Under the pieces are notes generated by a model. It was not told where the DNA came from. It worked only from the letters and a program-made list of their open reading frames with translations, and did no database searches. Of a DNA stretch of 64,000 nt, positions 35,721-46,638 are shown in pieces. The stretch comes from Rhodoglobus sp. (GTDB lineage Bacteria > Actinomycetota > Actinomycetes > Actinomycetales > Microbacteriaceae). Made by a program: the position numbers and the translations under genes. Every line of letters begins with the position of its first letter. Positions within the stretch are counted from its first letter, which is position 1. Location: assembly GCA_025463605.1 (NCBI GenBank), contig JAODAV010000018.1:1-64000 (forward strand). Reading direction: 5' to 3'.

Positions 35721-37403
35721 ATGGGATTCATCGACGTCAACGGCGTGAGCTATTCGCTCGCGGATGGGCGGGTGCTGCTCGACGACGTGTCGTTGCGGGT
35801 GGGGGAGGGCGTGACCGCAGCGCTCATCGGCGCGAACGGAGCGGGCAAGTCGACATTGCTGCGGATCATCCGGGGCGACCTGAAAGCCGACTCGGGTGCG
35901 ATCAGCATCGACGGGGGCCTGGGCGTGATGGACCAGTTCGTCGGGCACGTGCGCGACGACTCCACCGTGCGAGACCTGCTGATCTCGGTCGCGCCGGGTG
36001 CAGTGCGGGCGGCGACGCTTGCCCTGGATGCCGCCGAACTCGCGCTCATCGACGACGACTCGACTGTCAACCAGCTCACGTATGCCACGGCGCTCGCCGA
36101 TTACGCCGACGCGGGCGGCTACGACCAGGAGACCGTCTGGGACATGTGCACGATCACCGCCCTGGGCATCCCATTCGAGCGAGCGAAGTACCGCGAGATC
36201 AACAGTCTCTCGGGGGGCGAGCAGAAGCGGCTCGTGCTGGAGGCCCTTCTGCGCGGCCCGGAGAAGGTGCTGCTGCTCGACGAGCCGGACAACTACCTCG
36301 ACGTGCCCGGCAAACGCTGGCTCGAAGAGGCCCTGCGGGCGACCCAGAAGACGGTGCTGCTCGTGAGCCACGACCGCGAACTGCTGGCGCGGGCGGCCGA
36401 CCGCATCGTCACGGTCGAGGTGCAGGCGGCCGGCAACACGACGTGGACGCACGGCGGCGGTTTCGCGAGCTACCACGAGGCTCGAAACGACCGGATGGCA
36501 CGCCTCGACGAGTTGAAGCGCCGCTGGGACGAGCAGCATTCCAAGCTCAAGACCCTCGTCGCGAACCTCAAGGTGCGGGCGACGGCGATGGACAGTTTCG
36601 CGTCGCGCTATCAGGCCGCGCTCACCAGGTTGCGCAAGTTCGAGGAGGTCGGCCCGCCGCAGGAGCGACCGCTTGACCAGAGTCTCACGATGCGACTCAA
36701 GGGCGCTCGCACGGGCAACCGCGCGATCGTCTGCGAGCAGGTGGAACTCACCGGGCTCATGGCGCCCTTCGACCTCGAGGTGTGGTTCGGCGAGCGCGTC
36801 GCCGTGCTGGGCTCGAACGGCTCCGGCAAGTCGCACTTTCTGCGGCTGCTCGCCCTCGGCGGAACCGTGCCCGAGAAGGAGCACATGACGACGGTCGGCG
36901 CGACGCTCGACCCGGTTCCTCACGCTGGGAGGGCCCGCTTGGGCGCGCGAGTGGTTCCCGGCTGGTTCGCCCAAGCGCACCAGCATCCTGAGCTTCTCGG
37001 CCGCACCCTGCTCGAGATCCTGCATCGCGGCGATGACAACCGCGCCGGCCTGGCCCGCGAGGCTGCGAGCCGCGCACTCGATCGGTACGGACTCGTCGAG
37101 GGAGCCGAGCAGGTGTTCGAGTCGCTCAGCGGCGGTCAGCAGGCACGCCTGCAGATCCTGTTGCTCGAACTCAGCGGCGTGACCCTGCTGCTGCTCGACG
37201 AGCCGACCGACAACCTGGACCTCGTGTCGGCTGAAGCACTCGAGGATGCCCTGGCCCGGTTCGAGGGAACTGTGCTGGCCGTCACCCACGACCGGTGGTT
37301 CGCGCGGTCCTTCGACCGGTACCTCGTGTTCGGCTCGGTCGGACGGGTTTACGAGTCCGCCGAGCCTGTGTGGGACGAGCCGCGCGTCGCCCGCGCCCGA
37401 TAG
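35721..37403 (+). CDS. ABC-F family ATPase
   Basis: A 560-residue protein with two ABC ATPase domains and no membrane segments, the ABC-F layout. Domain 1 has Walker A LIGANGAGKST, signature SLSGGEQKRL and Walker B KVLLLDEPDNYLD; domain 2 has LGSNGSGKSHFL, signature SLSGGQQARLQ and LLLDEPTDNLD. The charged interdomain linker lies at about residues 245-320. ABC-F proteins act on the ribosome, as translation factors or antibiotic-protection proteins; which applies here is not clear. The 190-base gap before it holds a CCGTGG/CCACGG hairpin at 35531-35553 and TAGGCT at 35680-35685. Confidence 0.9.
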   Translation: MGFIDVNGVSYSLADGRVLLDDVSLRVGEGVTAALIGANGAGKSTLLRIIRGDLKADSGAISIDGGLGVMDQFVGHVRDDSTVRDLLISVAPGAVRAATLALDAAELALIDDDSTVNQLTYATALADYADAGGYDQETVWDMCTITALGIPFERAKYREINSLSGGEQKRLVLEALLRGPEKVLLLDEPDNYLDVPGKRWLEEALRATQKTVLLVSHDRELLARAADRIVTVEVQAAGNTTWTHGGGFASYHEARNDRMARLDELKRRWDEQHSKLKTLVANLKVRATAMDSFASRYQAALTRLRKFEEVGPPQERPLDQSLTMRLKGARTGNRAIVCEQVELTGLMAPFDLEVWFGERVAVLGSNGSGKSHFLRLLALGGTVPEKEHMTTVGATLDPVPHAGRARLGARVVPGWFAQAHQHPELLGRTLLEILHRGDDNRAGLAREAASRALDRYGLVEGAEQVFESLSGGQQARLQILLLELSGVTLLLLDEPTDNLDLVSAEALEDALARFEGTVLAVTHDRWFARSFDRYLVFGSVGRVYESAEPVWDEPRVARAR

Positions 37404-37430
37404 CCCGCGCCTCGCGGATAGGCTGGGCGG

Positions 37431-38552
37431 GTGAGTGACATTGAGATCGGCCGCGCCAAGCGCGCTCGACGGGTCTACGCCTTCGACGACATCGCGATCG
37501 TGCCGTCGCGCCGCACGCGCGACCCCCAGGACGTGAGTGTGACCTGGACGATCGACGCCTACACCTTCGACATCCCGGTGCTCGCGGCCCCAATGGACTC
37601 GGTGATGAGCCCGACGACAGCGATCGCGATGGGCAAGCTCGGCGGCCTCGGCGTACTCGACCTCGAGGGCCTCTGGACGCGTTACGACGACCCGGAGCCC
37701 GTGCTCGCCGAGATTCGTGACCTCCGCGACGGGAACGCGACCAAGCGCATGCAGGAGCTGTACGCGCCACCTATCAAGCCCGAGCTCGTGAGTGCTCGCC
37801 TTGCCGAGATCCGCGCCGCGGGTGTCCCGGTCGCCGGGGCCCTGAGCCCGCAGCGCACCCAGGAGCTGTACAAGACCGTCGTCGACGCCGGAGTCGACAT
37901 GTTCGTCATCCGGGGCACCACCGTGAGCGCCGAGCACGTCTCCAAGAACACGGAACCCCTCAACCTCAAGAAGTTCATCTACGAGCTCGACGTTCCCGTG
38001 ATCGTGGGCGGCGCCGCCACCTACACGGCGGCCCTGCACCTCATGCGCACGGGCGCGGCGGGGGTGCTGGTCGGTTTCGGCGGCGGCGCTGCGTCCACGA
38101 CCAGGGCGAGCCTGGGCATCCATGCACCCATGGCGACGGCGGTGGCGGATGTCGCCGGCGCTCGCCGCGACTACCTCGACGAGTCCGGCGGTCGGTACGT
38201 GCATGTCATCGCCGACGGCGGGCTGGGCACGAGCGGCGACATCGTGAAGGCGATCTCGGTCGGCGCGGACGCCGTGATGCTGGGCAGCGCCCTCGCGCGG
38301 GCGAGCGATGCACCCGGAGGCGGCTGGCACTGGGGCGCGGAGGCGCGGCACCCGGAGCTCCCCCGCGGCAATCGCGTCGAGGTCGGCACGCTCGCGCCGC
38401 TGGAACAGATCCTGTTCGGACCGTCAACGGTGGCCGACGGCCGGGTCAACCTCGTGGGGGCGCTGCGCCGGTCGATGGCGACGACGGGATACTCCGACCT
38501 CAAGGAATTCCAGCGCGTCGAAGTCGTCGTCGCGCCGTATCACGCCGGCTGA
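37431..38552 (+). CDS. guaB3: GuaB3-type IMP dehydrogenase family protein without catalytic cysteine
   Basis: A 373-residue TIM-barrel protein of the IMPDH/GMPR family without CBS domains (FDDIAIVPSRRTRDPQDVSVTW; VIADGGLGTSGDIVKAISVGADAVMLGSALA). This matches the GuaB3 paralogue found across actinobacteria. Where GuaB has [11 protein letters not shown], this protein reads GFGGGAASTTR: serine replaces the catalytic cysteine, and there is no cysteine anywhere in the protein. Classical IMPDH chemistry is therefore unlikely; a regulatory or different catalytic role is possible. GTG start at 37431 is six bases after TAGGCT (37419-37424): probably leaderless. Confidence 0.88.
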   Translation: MSDIEIGRAKRARRVYAFDDIAIVPSRRTRDPQDVSVTWTIDAYTFDIPVLAAPMDSVMSPTTAIAMGKLGGLGVLDLEGLWTRYDDPEPVLAEIRDLRDGNATKRMQELYAPPIKPELVSARLAEIRAAGVPVAGALSPQRTQELYKTVVDAGVDMFVIRGTTVSAEHVSKNTEPLNLKKFIYELDVPVIVGGAATYTAALHLMRTGAAGVLVGFGGGAASTTRASLGIHAPMATAVADVAGARRDYLDESGGRYVHVIADGGLGTSGDIVKAISVGADAVMLGSALARASDAPGGGWHWGAEARHPELPRGNRVEVGTLAPLEQILFGPSTVADGRVNLVGALRRSMATTGYSDLKEFQRVEVVVAPYHAG

Positions 38553-38554
38553 CG

Positions 38555-40279
38555 ATGCCCAAGGATTCCGTCACGCGGTCCTCCAGGCTGGGGCCGGAGG
38601 AGCGTGCCGCCGCGGTCGAGACGCTGCGCACCAAGGAGCTGGACATCCTGGTGGTGGGCGGCGGCATCGTCGGCACCGGATCGGCACTGGATGCCGCGAC
38701 CCGCGGCCTGCGCGTCGGAATGGTGGAGGCGCGCGACTGGGCGTCGGGTACGAGCAGTCGCTCGTCGAAGCTCGTGCATGGCGGCATCCGTTACCTCGAG
38801 CAGTTGGATTTCCGGCTGGTGCGCGAGGCACTCATCGAACGCGGACTGCTGCTGCAGCGCATCGCGCCCCACCTCGTGAAGCCCGTGCGCTTTCTCTACC
38901 CGCTCACGAAACCCATTTTCGAGCGCATCTACATCGGCGCGGGCATGCTGCTCTACGACCTGTTCAGCTACACGGGCGGCCGCCCCCCGGGAGTGCCCCA
39001 TCACCGGCACCTGACCAAGCGGCAGGTGCTCCGCGCGATTCCCAGCCTCAAGTCCACCGCGTTCACGGGTGGCCTCACCTACTACGACGCCCAGGTGGAC
39101 GACGCGCGCTATGTCGCGAATCTCGCGCGCACGGCATCCTTCTACGGAGCGCACGTGGCGAGCCGGGTGCGGGTCGAGGGGTTTCTCAAGGTAGGGGAGC
39201 GCGTCGTCGGCGTGAAGGCCCACGATCTGGAGACGGGCGAGCGGTTCGAGATCAGGGCGCGGCAGGTCGTCAACGCGACGGGCGTGTGGACGGACGACAC
39301 CCAGTCCATGGTGGGCGAACGCGGACAGTTCAAGGTGCGGGCGTCGAAGGGCGTGCACCTCGTGGTTCCGCGCGACCGGTTCCAGTCGAAGCTGGGCCTG
39401 CTCCTGCGCACCGAGAAAAGCGTGCTGTTCGTCATCCCGTGGGGCCGGCACTGGCTCATCGGAACGACCGACACCGATTGGAATCTCGACAAGGCTCACC
39501 CGGCCGCGACCGCCGTCGACATCGACTACCTGCTCGAGCGCGTCAACGAGGTGCTCGCCGTACCGCTCACACGCGACGACGTAGAGGGCGTGTATGCGGG
39601 GCTCCGGCCTCTGCTGGCGGGCGAGTCCGACGAGACGTCGAAGCTCAGTCGCGAGCACATCGTCGCCCACAGCGTTCCGGGCCTCGTGGTCGTCGCCGGC
39701 GGCAAGTGGACGACCTACCGCATCATGGCGAAGGATGCGATCGACGAGGCCGTGGCCGCGCTCGACGGCAAGGTCTCCAAGAGCATCACGCAAGACATCG
39801 CGCTACTCGGCGCCGAGGGCTACCAGGCCGCGTGGAACAAGCGCAGCAAGATCGCCAGGGCGTTCGGCGTGCACAAGGTGCGCATCGAGCACCTCCTCAA
39901 CCGCTACGGCGTGATGACGGACGAGCTGCTCGACCTCATCCGAGCGCGGCCCGAGCTTCAGGAGCCGCTCCCCGGAGCCGACGACTACATCGGCGCCGAA
40001 ATCGTGTACGCCGCCACCCACGAGGGTGCCCTGCACCTCGACGACGTGCTCGCGCGGCGCACCCGCATCTCGATCGAGGCCTGGGATCGCGGGGTCTCCG
40101 CCGCACCGGTCGCCGCCGCGCTCATGGCAGGGGAGCTGGGCTGGGATGCCGCACGCACCCGAGTCGAGATCGACACCTATCTGAGTCGGGTGGCCGCCGA
40201 ACGCGCGAGCCAATTGCAGCCGGATGACGCATCCGCAGATCGCGTGCGACTCGAGGCACCGGAGATCGTCGCCGAATAG
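38555..40279 (+). CDS. glpD: FAD-dependent glycerol-3-phosphate dehydrogenase
   Basis: Membrane-associated flavoenzyme that oxidises glycerol-3-phosphate to dihydroxyacetone phosphate and feeds quinones. The 574-residue product has the FAD-binding DILVVGGGIVGTGSALDAATRG, the family sequence ARDWASGTSSRSSKLVHGGIRYL, and the GlpD/GlpO C-terminal helical domain. It starts two bases after the guaB3 stop, so the two genes are co-transcribed. Substrate identity is inferred from family motifs. Confidence 0.93.
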   Translation: MPKDSVTRSSRLGPEERAAAVETLRTKELDILVVGGGIVGTGSALDAATRGLRVGMVEARDWASGTSSRSSKLVHGGIRYLEQLDFRLVREALIERGLLLQRIAPHLVKPVRFLYPLTKPIFERIYIGAGMLLYDLFSYTGGRPPGVPHHRHLTKRQVLRAIPSLKSTAFTGGLTYYDAQVDDARYVANLARTASFYGAHVASRVRVEGFLKVGERVVGVKAHDLETGERFEIRARQVVNATGVWTDDTQSMVGERGQFKVRASKGVHLVVPRDRFQSKLGLLLRTEKSVLFVIPWGRHWLIGTTDTDWNLDKAHPAATAVDIDYLLERVNEVLAVPLTRDDVEGVYAGLRPLLAGESDETSKLSREHIVAHSVPGLVVVAGGKWTTYRIMAKDAIDEAVAALDGKVSKSITQDIALLGAEGYQAAWNKRSKIARAFGVHKVRIEHLLNRYGVMTDELLDLIRARPELQEPLPGADDYIGAEIVYAATHEGALHLDDVLARRTRISIEAWDRGVSAAPVAAALMAGELGWDAARTRVEIDTYLSRVAAERASQLQPDDASADRVRLEAPEIVAE

Positions 40280-40373
40280 ACCGGTTCGCCGCCGGCGCAA
40301 CGGCCGCGGAAGGGCCAAACGGCCCCGGCAGTAGAATGGATATCGACCACAAGACCTCGAAGGGAACCCATTC

Positions 40374-40904
40374 ATGGTTGACGTTCGGCGGGTCAAACTT
40401 CCCGGGGTAGGTGTTCTTCACACCTTCGTGACGCAAGACGGCGGCAAGGTCGGCGTCATCACTCACCGTTCCGGCCACAGCGACCTCATCACATTCTCCG
40501 ACGCCGAAGACGGCGCAGACGCGGCAAAAGTCTCCCTGCGCCTCGACGAAGACGAAGCCCACACTCTTGCCGAATTGCTGGGCGGCACGCGCATCACCGA
40601 GTCGCTGTCCAAGCTCGATGCGATTCCCGGCCTCTCGATCGACTGGTTCACCGTCGACTACGACGATTACATCGCTGGGCAGAAACTCGGCAACCTCGCG
40701 AGCAAGGGCGTGGTCGGCCTGACGGTGGTCGCCGTCGTGCGCGGGGAATCGGCCAACCCGGCGCCCGCCGACGACTTCACCGTCTTCCCCGGCGACACGC
40801 TCGTCGTCGCAGGTTCACCCGAGAAGGTTTCGAAGGCGTTCACCTTCTACCGCACCGGTGAACTGAAGCCCAAAGTGACCGCTGACTCCCCGCCCGGCGG
40901 GTAG
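40374..40904 (+). CDS. TrkA-C domain regulatory subunit of cation/proton antiporter
   Basis: A 176-residue soluble protein. Its N-terminal 70 residues resemble the KhtT-type regulatory domain (KLPGVGVLHTFVTQDGGKVGVI), and its C-terminal half is a TrkA-C (RCK-C) ligand-binding domain (LASKGVVGLTVVAVVRGESANPAPADDFTVFPGDTLVVAGSPEKV). It is followed after three bases by a CPA2 antiporter, the KhtT-KhtU arrangement in which the TrkA-C protein gates K+ efflux. TAGAAT at 40332-40337 may be the -10. Ligand unknown. Confidence 0.88.
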   Translation: MVDVRRVKLPGVGVLHTFVTQDGGKVGVITHRSGHSDLITFSDAEDGADAAKVSLRLDEDEAHTLAELLGGTRITESLSKLDAIPGLSIDWFTVDYDDYIAGQKLGNLASKGVVGLTVVAVVRGESANPAPADDFTVFPGDTLVVAGSPEKVSKAFTFYRTGELKPKVTADSPPGG

Positions 40905-40907
40905 TCC

Positions 40908-42302
40908 ATGCACCTGGGTGAAGACCTCCTCGTCCTCGGAATCCTGTTCGTCATTGCTTACATTCTGGGGCGGCTCGGAAAGCTCATCGGTCTGCCCGCC
41001 ATCCCGATCTACATGCTCGTCGGGCTCATCGCGAGCCCGCACTCGCACTTCTTCCCGCTGAATTTCGAGTCGGCCGACGTCGAACTCGTCGCCGTCTTCG
41101 GGCTCATCCTGCTGCTGTTCAGCCTCGGGCTGGAGTTCGACCAAGACGAGTTCTACGGCAACGCCGGAAAGCTGCTCGTCTCCGGTGGAACCCGCATCGT
41201 CATCAACATCGGCGTCGGCTTCGCCCTCGGAATGTGGATCGGCTGGGGCACTCGCGAGGCCCTCATCATCGCCGGGATGACGGCGGCATCGTCGAGCGCG
41301 ATCATCACGAAGCTGCTTATCGAGCTTCGCCGCCTCGCCAACCGGGAGACGCCCACGATTCTGGGCATCATGGTGCTAGAAGACGTCTTCATCGCCTTCT
41401 ATCTCGCGATCGTCGGCGTCGTGATCGGCGGTCAGACCGACCTCTGGGCGATCGTGCTGCAGCTCGCGATCTCGTTCACGTTCCTCATCCTCATGTTCGC
41501 TCTCGCGCGGTGGGGTGGCCGAATCGCGTCGCGGCTCATGGCAACGAAAGACGATGAGCTGTTCACGATCCTGTTCTTCGGTCTCGCGGTCGGGTTCGGC
41601 GGTATCGGCGAGCTGCTCGGTGTCTCCGACGCGATCGGCGCCTTCCTCATCGGGCTGGTGCTCGGATCCACCCGATTCCGGGGCCGGATCGAGCAGTTCG
41701 CGCTGCCGCTGCGCGATGTCTTCGGCGCCTTCTTCTTCCTCAATTTCGGGCTCGCGCTCGACGTCTCCACCTTCGGCGAAGTCGTTGTGCCCGTGGGTGT
41801 TGCCGTCGTGCTCACCCTGGTCATCAACACGCTCGGCGGCCAGCTCATCGCCTGGCAGAACGGCCTCACCCGTGCCGAAGGGCTCAACGCGAGCGCGATG
41901 CTGCAGAACCGCGGTGAGTTCGCGCTCATCCTCGCCACCCTCGCGACGGCCGCGGGACTCGACCCGCGCCTCACCCCCTTCGCGGGCCTCTACGTGCTGT
42001 CCATGGCGATCGTGGGGCCCATCCTCGCGTTCAACTCGGAGAAGATCGGCCGGGTGATATTCCGAACGCGCCAAGTCGTCGCGCCGCGTCCCGAGCGAGA
42101 CCGGATGCGCGCGGAAGAGATCGCGCTCGTCGAGGCCGCAATGGCCGGAGTCGAGCCTGTCGAGCAACCCGAGCCGGACGTCGTCGTGGAGCAGTACCCG
42201 CTCGAGCAGGCTCCCGTCGAAACTACTGCCGATCCCGTCGCCGAGCAGGCGGCTGAGCAGTCGGACGCCGAATACGAACGCCGACGGGACCCGGAATATT
42301 GA
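40908..42302 (+). CDS. CPA2 family monovalent cation/proton antiporter
   Basis: 464 residues with about twelve membrane segments of the Na+/H+ exchanger fold (PAIPIYMLVGLIASPHSHFFPL; GLILLLFSLGLEFDQDEF; AASSSAIITKLLIE; DAIGAFLIGLVLG), then a soluble acidic tail from about residue 385 rich in Glu, Val and Pro. The antiporter half of a KhtTU-like pair; K+ or Na+ in exchange for H+ is expected. The stop overlaps the TTG start of the next gene, so the genes are coupled. Confidence 0.92.
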   Translation: MHLGEDLLVLGILFVIAYILGRLGKLIGLPAIPIYMLVGLIASPHSHFFPLNFESADVELVAVFGLILLLFSLGLEFDQDEFYGNAGKLLVSGGTRIVINIGVGFALGMWIGWGTREALIIAGMTAASSSAIITKLLIELRRLANRETPTILGIMVLEDVFIAFYLAIVGVVIGGQTDLWAIVLQLAISFTFLILMFALARWGGRIASRLMATKDDELFTILFFGLAVGFGGIGELLGVSDAIGAFLIGLVLGSTRFRGRIEQFALPLRDVFGAFFFLNFGLALDVSTFGEVVVPVGVAVVLTLVINTLGGQLIAWQNGLTRAEGLNASAMLQNRGEFALILATLATAAGLDPRLTPFAGLYVLSMAIVGPILAFNSEKIGRVIFRTRQVVAPRPERDRMRAEEIALVEAAMAGVEPVEQPEPDVVVEQYPLEQAPVETTADPVAEQAAEQSDAEYERRRDPEY

Positions 42303-43054
42303 GCACCAGCTTCTTCGACGTCGCACGCCGGCCCAAGTGGATCGGCGCCCTCCTGCTCTCCCTCGCGATCGCCGCGGGATTCGCCGCACTCGGCCAGTGG
42401 CAACTCGCCCGCAGCTTCGAGAGCCAGGTCGCACCCGAGCAGCAGACGGAGCGGGTCGTGGACCTCGACGCCGTCGCCCAACCGCAGCAACCCGTGCTCG
42501 CCGTGGCGACCGGGCAGCTCGTGCGCTTCGAGGCCGACTTCGTCGCCGGTGACTACGTCGTGCTGTCCGACCGCATCAACCTCTCCGGCCCCGGCTACTG
42601 GGTCGTCGGTCACGGGGTCGTGCCAGGCGGCGCGAGCATCGCCGTGGCACTCGGCTGGGCCGCCGATGCGGATGCAGCGGCATCCGCCATTCGAACCCTC
42701 CAGAACGACCCGCCCGCGTCGCAGCTGCAGGGCCGCTACCTGCCGAGCGAGTCCCCGCAGGAGACCGACTTCGAGGCCGGACAGCACAGCGTGCTCGCCG
42801 TGCCAGAGCTCATCAACATCTGGCCCGAGGCGCCAGACGGCGTGTACGGCGGCTACGTGATCGCCGAGGATGCCCCCGCCGGGCTCGAGCGCATCGATGC
42901 TCCCGCGCCGTCCACTGAAGTCTCGCTCAACCTGCTCAACGTCTTCTACGCGGTCGAGTGGGTGATCTTCGCGGGCTTCGCGATCTTCCTGTGGTACCGC
43001 CTCGTGAAGGACGCGGTGGAGGAGGAGAGTGCCTCGGAGCCGACCGTAGAATAG
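42299..43054 (+). CDS. SURF1 family protein
   Basis: A 251-residue membrane protein with one N-terminal helix (KWIGALLLSLAIAAGFAALGQWQLAR), an extracytoplasmic domain and one C-terminal helix (WVIFAGFAIFLWYRL), the SURF1 topology. SURF1 proteins help to insert haem into cytochrome oxidase. The conserved GQWQL start and the GYWVVGHGVVPGG motif are present. The start codon is TTG at 42299, overlapping the stop of the antiporter (TTGA). Confidence 0.9.
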   Translation: MSTSFFDVARRPKWIGALLLSLAIAAGFAALGQWQLARSFESQVAPEQQTERVVDLDAVAQPQQPVLAVATGQLVRFEADFVAGDYVVLSDRINLSGPGYWVVGHGVVPGGASIAVALGWAADADAAASAIRTLQNDPPASQLQGRYLPSESPQETDFEAGQHSVLAVPELINIWPEAPDGVYGGYVIAEDAPAGLERIDAPAPSTEVSLNLLNVFYAVEWVIFAGFAIFLWYRLVKDAVEEESASEPTVE

Positions 43055-43058
43055 GAGC

Positions 43059-43474
43059 ATGGCCATCGGACCCCGCCCGGACGACATCCCCCGGATCCGC
43101 AAGACGATAGCCGTCTACAAGGTCTCCTCGATCATCACCGGAACGTTCCTGCTGCTGCTGTGCCTCATGATGGTGCTGCGCTACGGCTTCGGCGTCGACA
43201 TCGAACTGCTCGGGCCGTACGGGTTCCTGGCGCTCACCCCGAAAGACCTCATCGCAGGTCTCAACCTGTCAACGATCATCCTCATCGCCCACGGCTGGTT
43301 GTACGTGCTCTACCTCGCGTGCGACTTCCTGCTGTGGCGGCTCGTGCGCTGGTCGTTCGGGCGGTTCCTGTTCATCGCCCTCGGGGGCGTCGTGCCGTTG
43401 CTCTCGTTCTTCCTCGAGCGCCGCGTGCCCCGCCAGGCCGAGGCCGCCATCGCCGCAAACGAGAGGGTGCCCGC

Positions 43475-43478
<4 letters not shown>
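43059..43478 (+). CDS. DUF3817 integral membrane protein
   Basis: A 139-residue protein with three to four membrane helices ([68 protein letters not shown]). The pattern and length match DUF3817, which in actinobacteria commonly lies directly before guaA, as here. Function unknown. Starts four bases after the SURF1 stop and overlaps guaA by four bases (GTGA). Confidence 0.88.
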
Positions 43479-45052
<1,574 letters not shown>

Positions 45053-45096
45053 CTCTCGCCGGCTGAGTCGGCCGCCCGAGCCGCTGTGCCGGGCGC

Positions 45097-45197
45097 GCGC
45101 CGAACCGTCGCGGCTGTTCCGCCTCGTGCGCCCGCGTGCGCCGAACCGTCGCAAACGCATCCTCGGAACGCCGTTCCGGTGTCTTTGCGGCGGTTCG
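45097..45197. repeat. Two direct copies of a 15-bp motif plus an inverted copy after guaA
   Basis: GCGCCGAACCGTCGC occurs at 45097-45111 and 45138-45152. A third, inverted copy is degenerate: TTTGCGGCGGTTCG (45184-45197) pairs with CGAACCGTCGCAAA (45142-45155) in a 14-bp stem with one G-T apposition. The motif occupies the gap between guaA and the Bax-inhibitor gene and is distinct from the other repeats in the window. Function unknown. Confidence 0.55.
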
Positions 45198-45223
45198 ACG
45201 GCCCGTTCGAGGTCGGAGGACGA

Positions 45224-45253
45224 CGAAAGGCCGCCCCGAAGGACGGCCTTTCG
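45224..45253. terminator. Bidirectional terminator between guaA and the Bax-inhibitor gene
   Basis: CGAAAGGCCG (45224-45233) and CGGCCTTTCG (45244-45253) form a perfect 10-bp stem with a ten-base loop. The AAA/TTT within the stem gives a U-rich 3' side in both directions. It lies 11 bases from the end of the minus-strand gene and about 170 from guaA. Confidence 0.78.
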
Positions 45254-45264
45254 CGTGCCTGAAG

Positions 45265-46068
45265 CTAGTTCGACCTGAAGATCGAGATCAGGCGCAGCAT
45301 CTCCACGTAGAGCCAGACGATCGTGAGCACGAGGCCGAACGCCGCCTTCCAGCCCCACTTGCGGGGCGCCCCCGCCTGCACGCCCTGCTGCACCGAGGTG
45401 AAGTCGAGCACGAGGGAGTACGCGGCCATGAGGATGGCGAGCGGGCCGATGATGAGGCCGAGCGGGATGCCGGCGATGTTTGCGCCGTACAGGCCCCACG
45501 GGTCGTTGGCGACGCCGGTGAACTGCAGCACCAGGTTCACCACCGAGAACAGCGCGTACGAGATCATCGCGATGAGGAAGATCTTGGTTGCGCGCTTGGA
45601 TGCCCGGATCTTGCCGTTGGCGAAGAGGGCGAGGGTCACGCCGAACACGAGTCCGGTGCCGATGAGGGCCTGGAAGATGACGCCGGGAAGCATGTTCTCG
45701 ACGATGCGTGAGATGCCACCGAGGAACACTCCTTCAGCGGCACCGTAGGCCAGCACCAGTGCGGCCGACGGCTCCTTCTTGAAGATGTTGACGAGGGCGA
45801 GCACGAATCCGAGGAGAGCGAATGGCAGCGCGAGTGCGGGAATGAAGAAACCCACTGCGGCGCCGGCCAGCACGAAACCGAAGGTGACCGCAGTCTTGAC
45901 GATCGTGTCTTCGTAGCTCATGCGATCGGTCTCGGCGGGACCGGCGGCCGGGCGGCCGTACAGTTCGTCGAGCTGCTCGGCGGTCATGCCGGGCTGTGCG
46001 GTCGCGGGTTGGGGAATCGTGGCGACTGGGAAGCTTCGCTTACCGAATGCGGGGTTGGACAGGGCCAT
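45265..46068 (-). CDS. Bax inhibitor-1/YccA family membrane protein
   Basis: A 267-residue protein with a polar 55-residue N-terminus and seven hydrophobic helices. Matches the actinobacterial Bax1-I branch (AALVLAYGAAEGVFLGGISRIVE; DFTSVQQGVQAGAPRKWGWKAAFGLVLTIVWLYVEMLRL). Members may conduct Ca2+ or control proteolysis; no role can be fixed from the sequence. The start ATG at 46068 is followed by the conserved SNPAFGKRSF. Confidence 0.9.
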   Translation of the reverse strand: MALSNPAFGKRSFPVATIPQPATAQPGMTAEQLDELYGRPAAGPAETDRMSYEDTIVKTAVTFGFVLAGAAVGFFIPALALPFALLGFVLALVNIFKKEPSAALVLAYGAAEGVFLGGISRIVENMLPGVIFQALIGTGLVFGVTLALFANGKIRASKRATKIFLIAMISYALFSVVNLVLQFTGVANDPWGLYGANIAGIPLGLIIGPLAILMAAYSLVLDFTSVQQGVQAGAPRKWGWKAAFGLVLTIVWLYVEMLRLISIFRSN

Positions 46069-46101
46069 GGTGTCTGGTCTTCTCCTTCGGCCTTTCGGCC
46101 A

Positions 46102-46638
46102 CTAGTTGTCCACAAATTTAGCTGATGTTTCCCCAGATTGGCTGGGTGATCGTGCGCTCGTAGCGATCGCCCGCGCAATCCACGCCGCGGCGACGAACAC
46201 GGCCATCGAGATGGCGAGGGCGGCGGGCATCCCGGCGTACTCGTGGAAAAACTGGGTGATGACGATTCCGTTGGCGATCGGGAACGCGACGGTGACGTAA
46301 CTGCGCAGCGGCCGGTGGCGCACGATGAGCCACGCGACGTAGGGAATGGTGAGGGTCCACATGGACTGGGGGCCGGTGAGGAGCAGCCAGATCTGGAAGG
46401 TCGCGGGCACGACCACGAGCATCCGGCGCCACCCTTTCGACGGAAGGATTGACCAGCCCACGGCGTGGGCGATGGTGCCGATGAGCAGGAGCGGGAGCGT
46501 CCAGGTGTTGGAGCCCTGCAGTTGGATGGCGCCCGCGACGATCAGGATGAGCCCGGCCAGGTAGCGGTCGGTGTAGTTGCCCCACCGCAGCTCCAGCGCG
46601 CGGGTGGGTTCCTGCCAGCGAATCCGGTCAGAGGGCAT
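46102..46638 (-). CDS. Hypothetical membrane protein
   Basis: 178 residues with about five hydrophobic stretches (DRYLAGLILIVAGAIQLQ; WTLPLLLIGTIAHAVGWSIL; ALAISMAVFVAAAWIARAIA). No family recognised with confidence. The start was placed at ATG 46638 (MPSDRIRWQEP); the frame is open further but overlaps the zinc-ribbon gene. The chosen start lies 11 bases inside the end of that gene, implying translational coupling, so the two may act together. Confidence 0.7.
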   Translation of the reverse strand: MPSDRIRWQEPTRALELRWGNYTDRYLAGLILIVAGAIQLQGSNTWTLPLLLIGTIAHAVGWSILPSKGWRRMLVVVPATFQIWLLLTGPQSMWTLTIPYVAWLIVRHRPLRSYVTVAFPIANGIVITQFFHEYAGMPAALAISMAVFVAAAWIARAIATSARSPSQSGETSAKFVDN

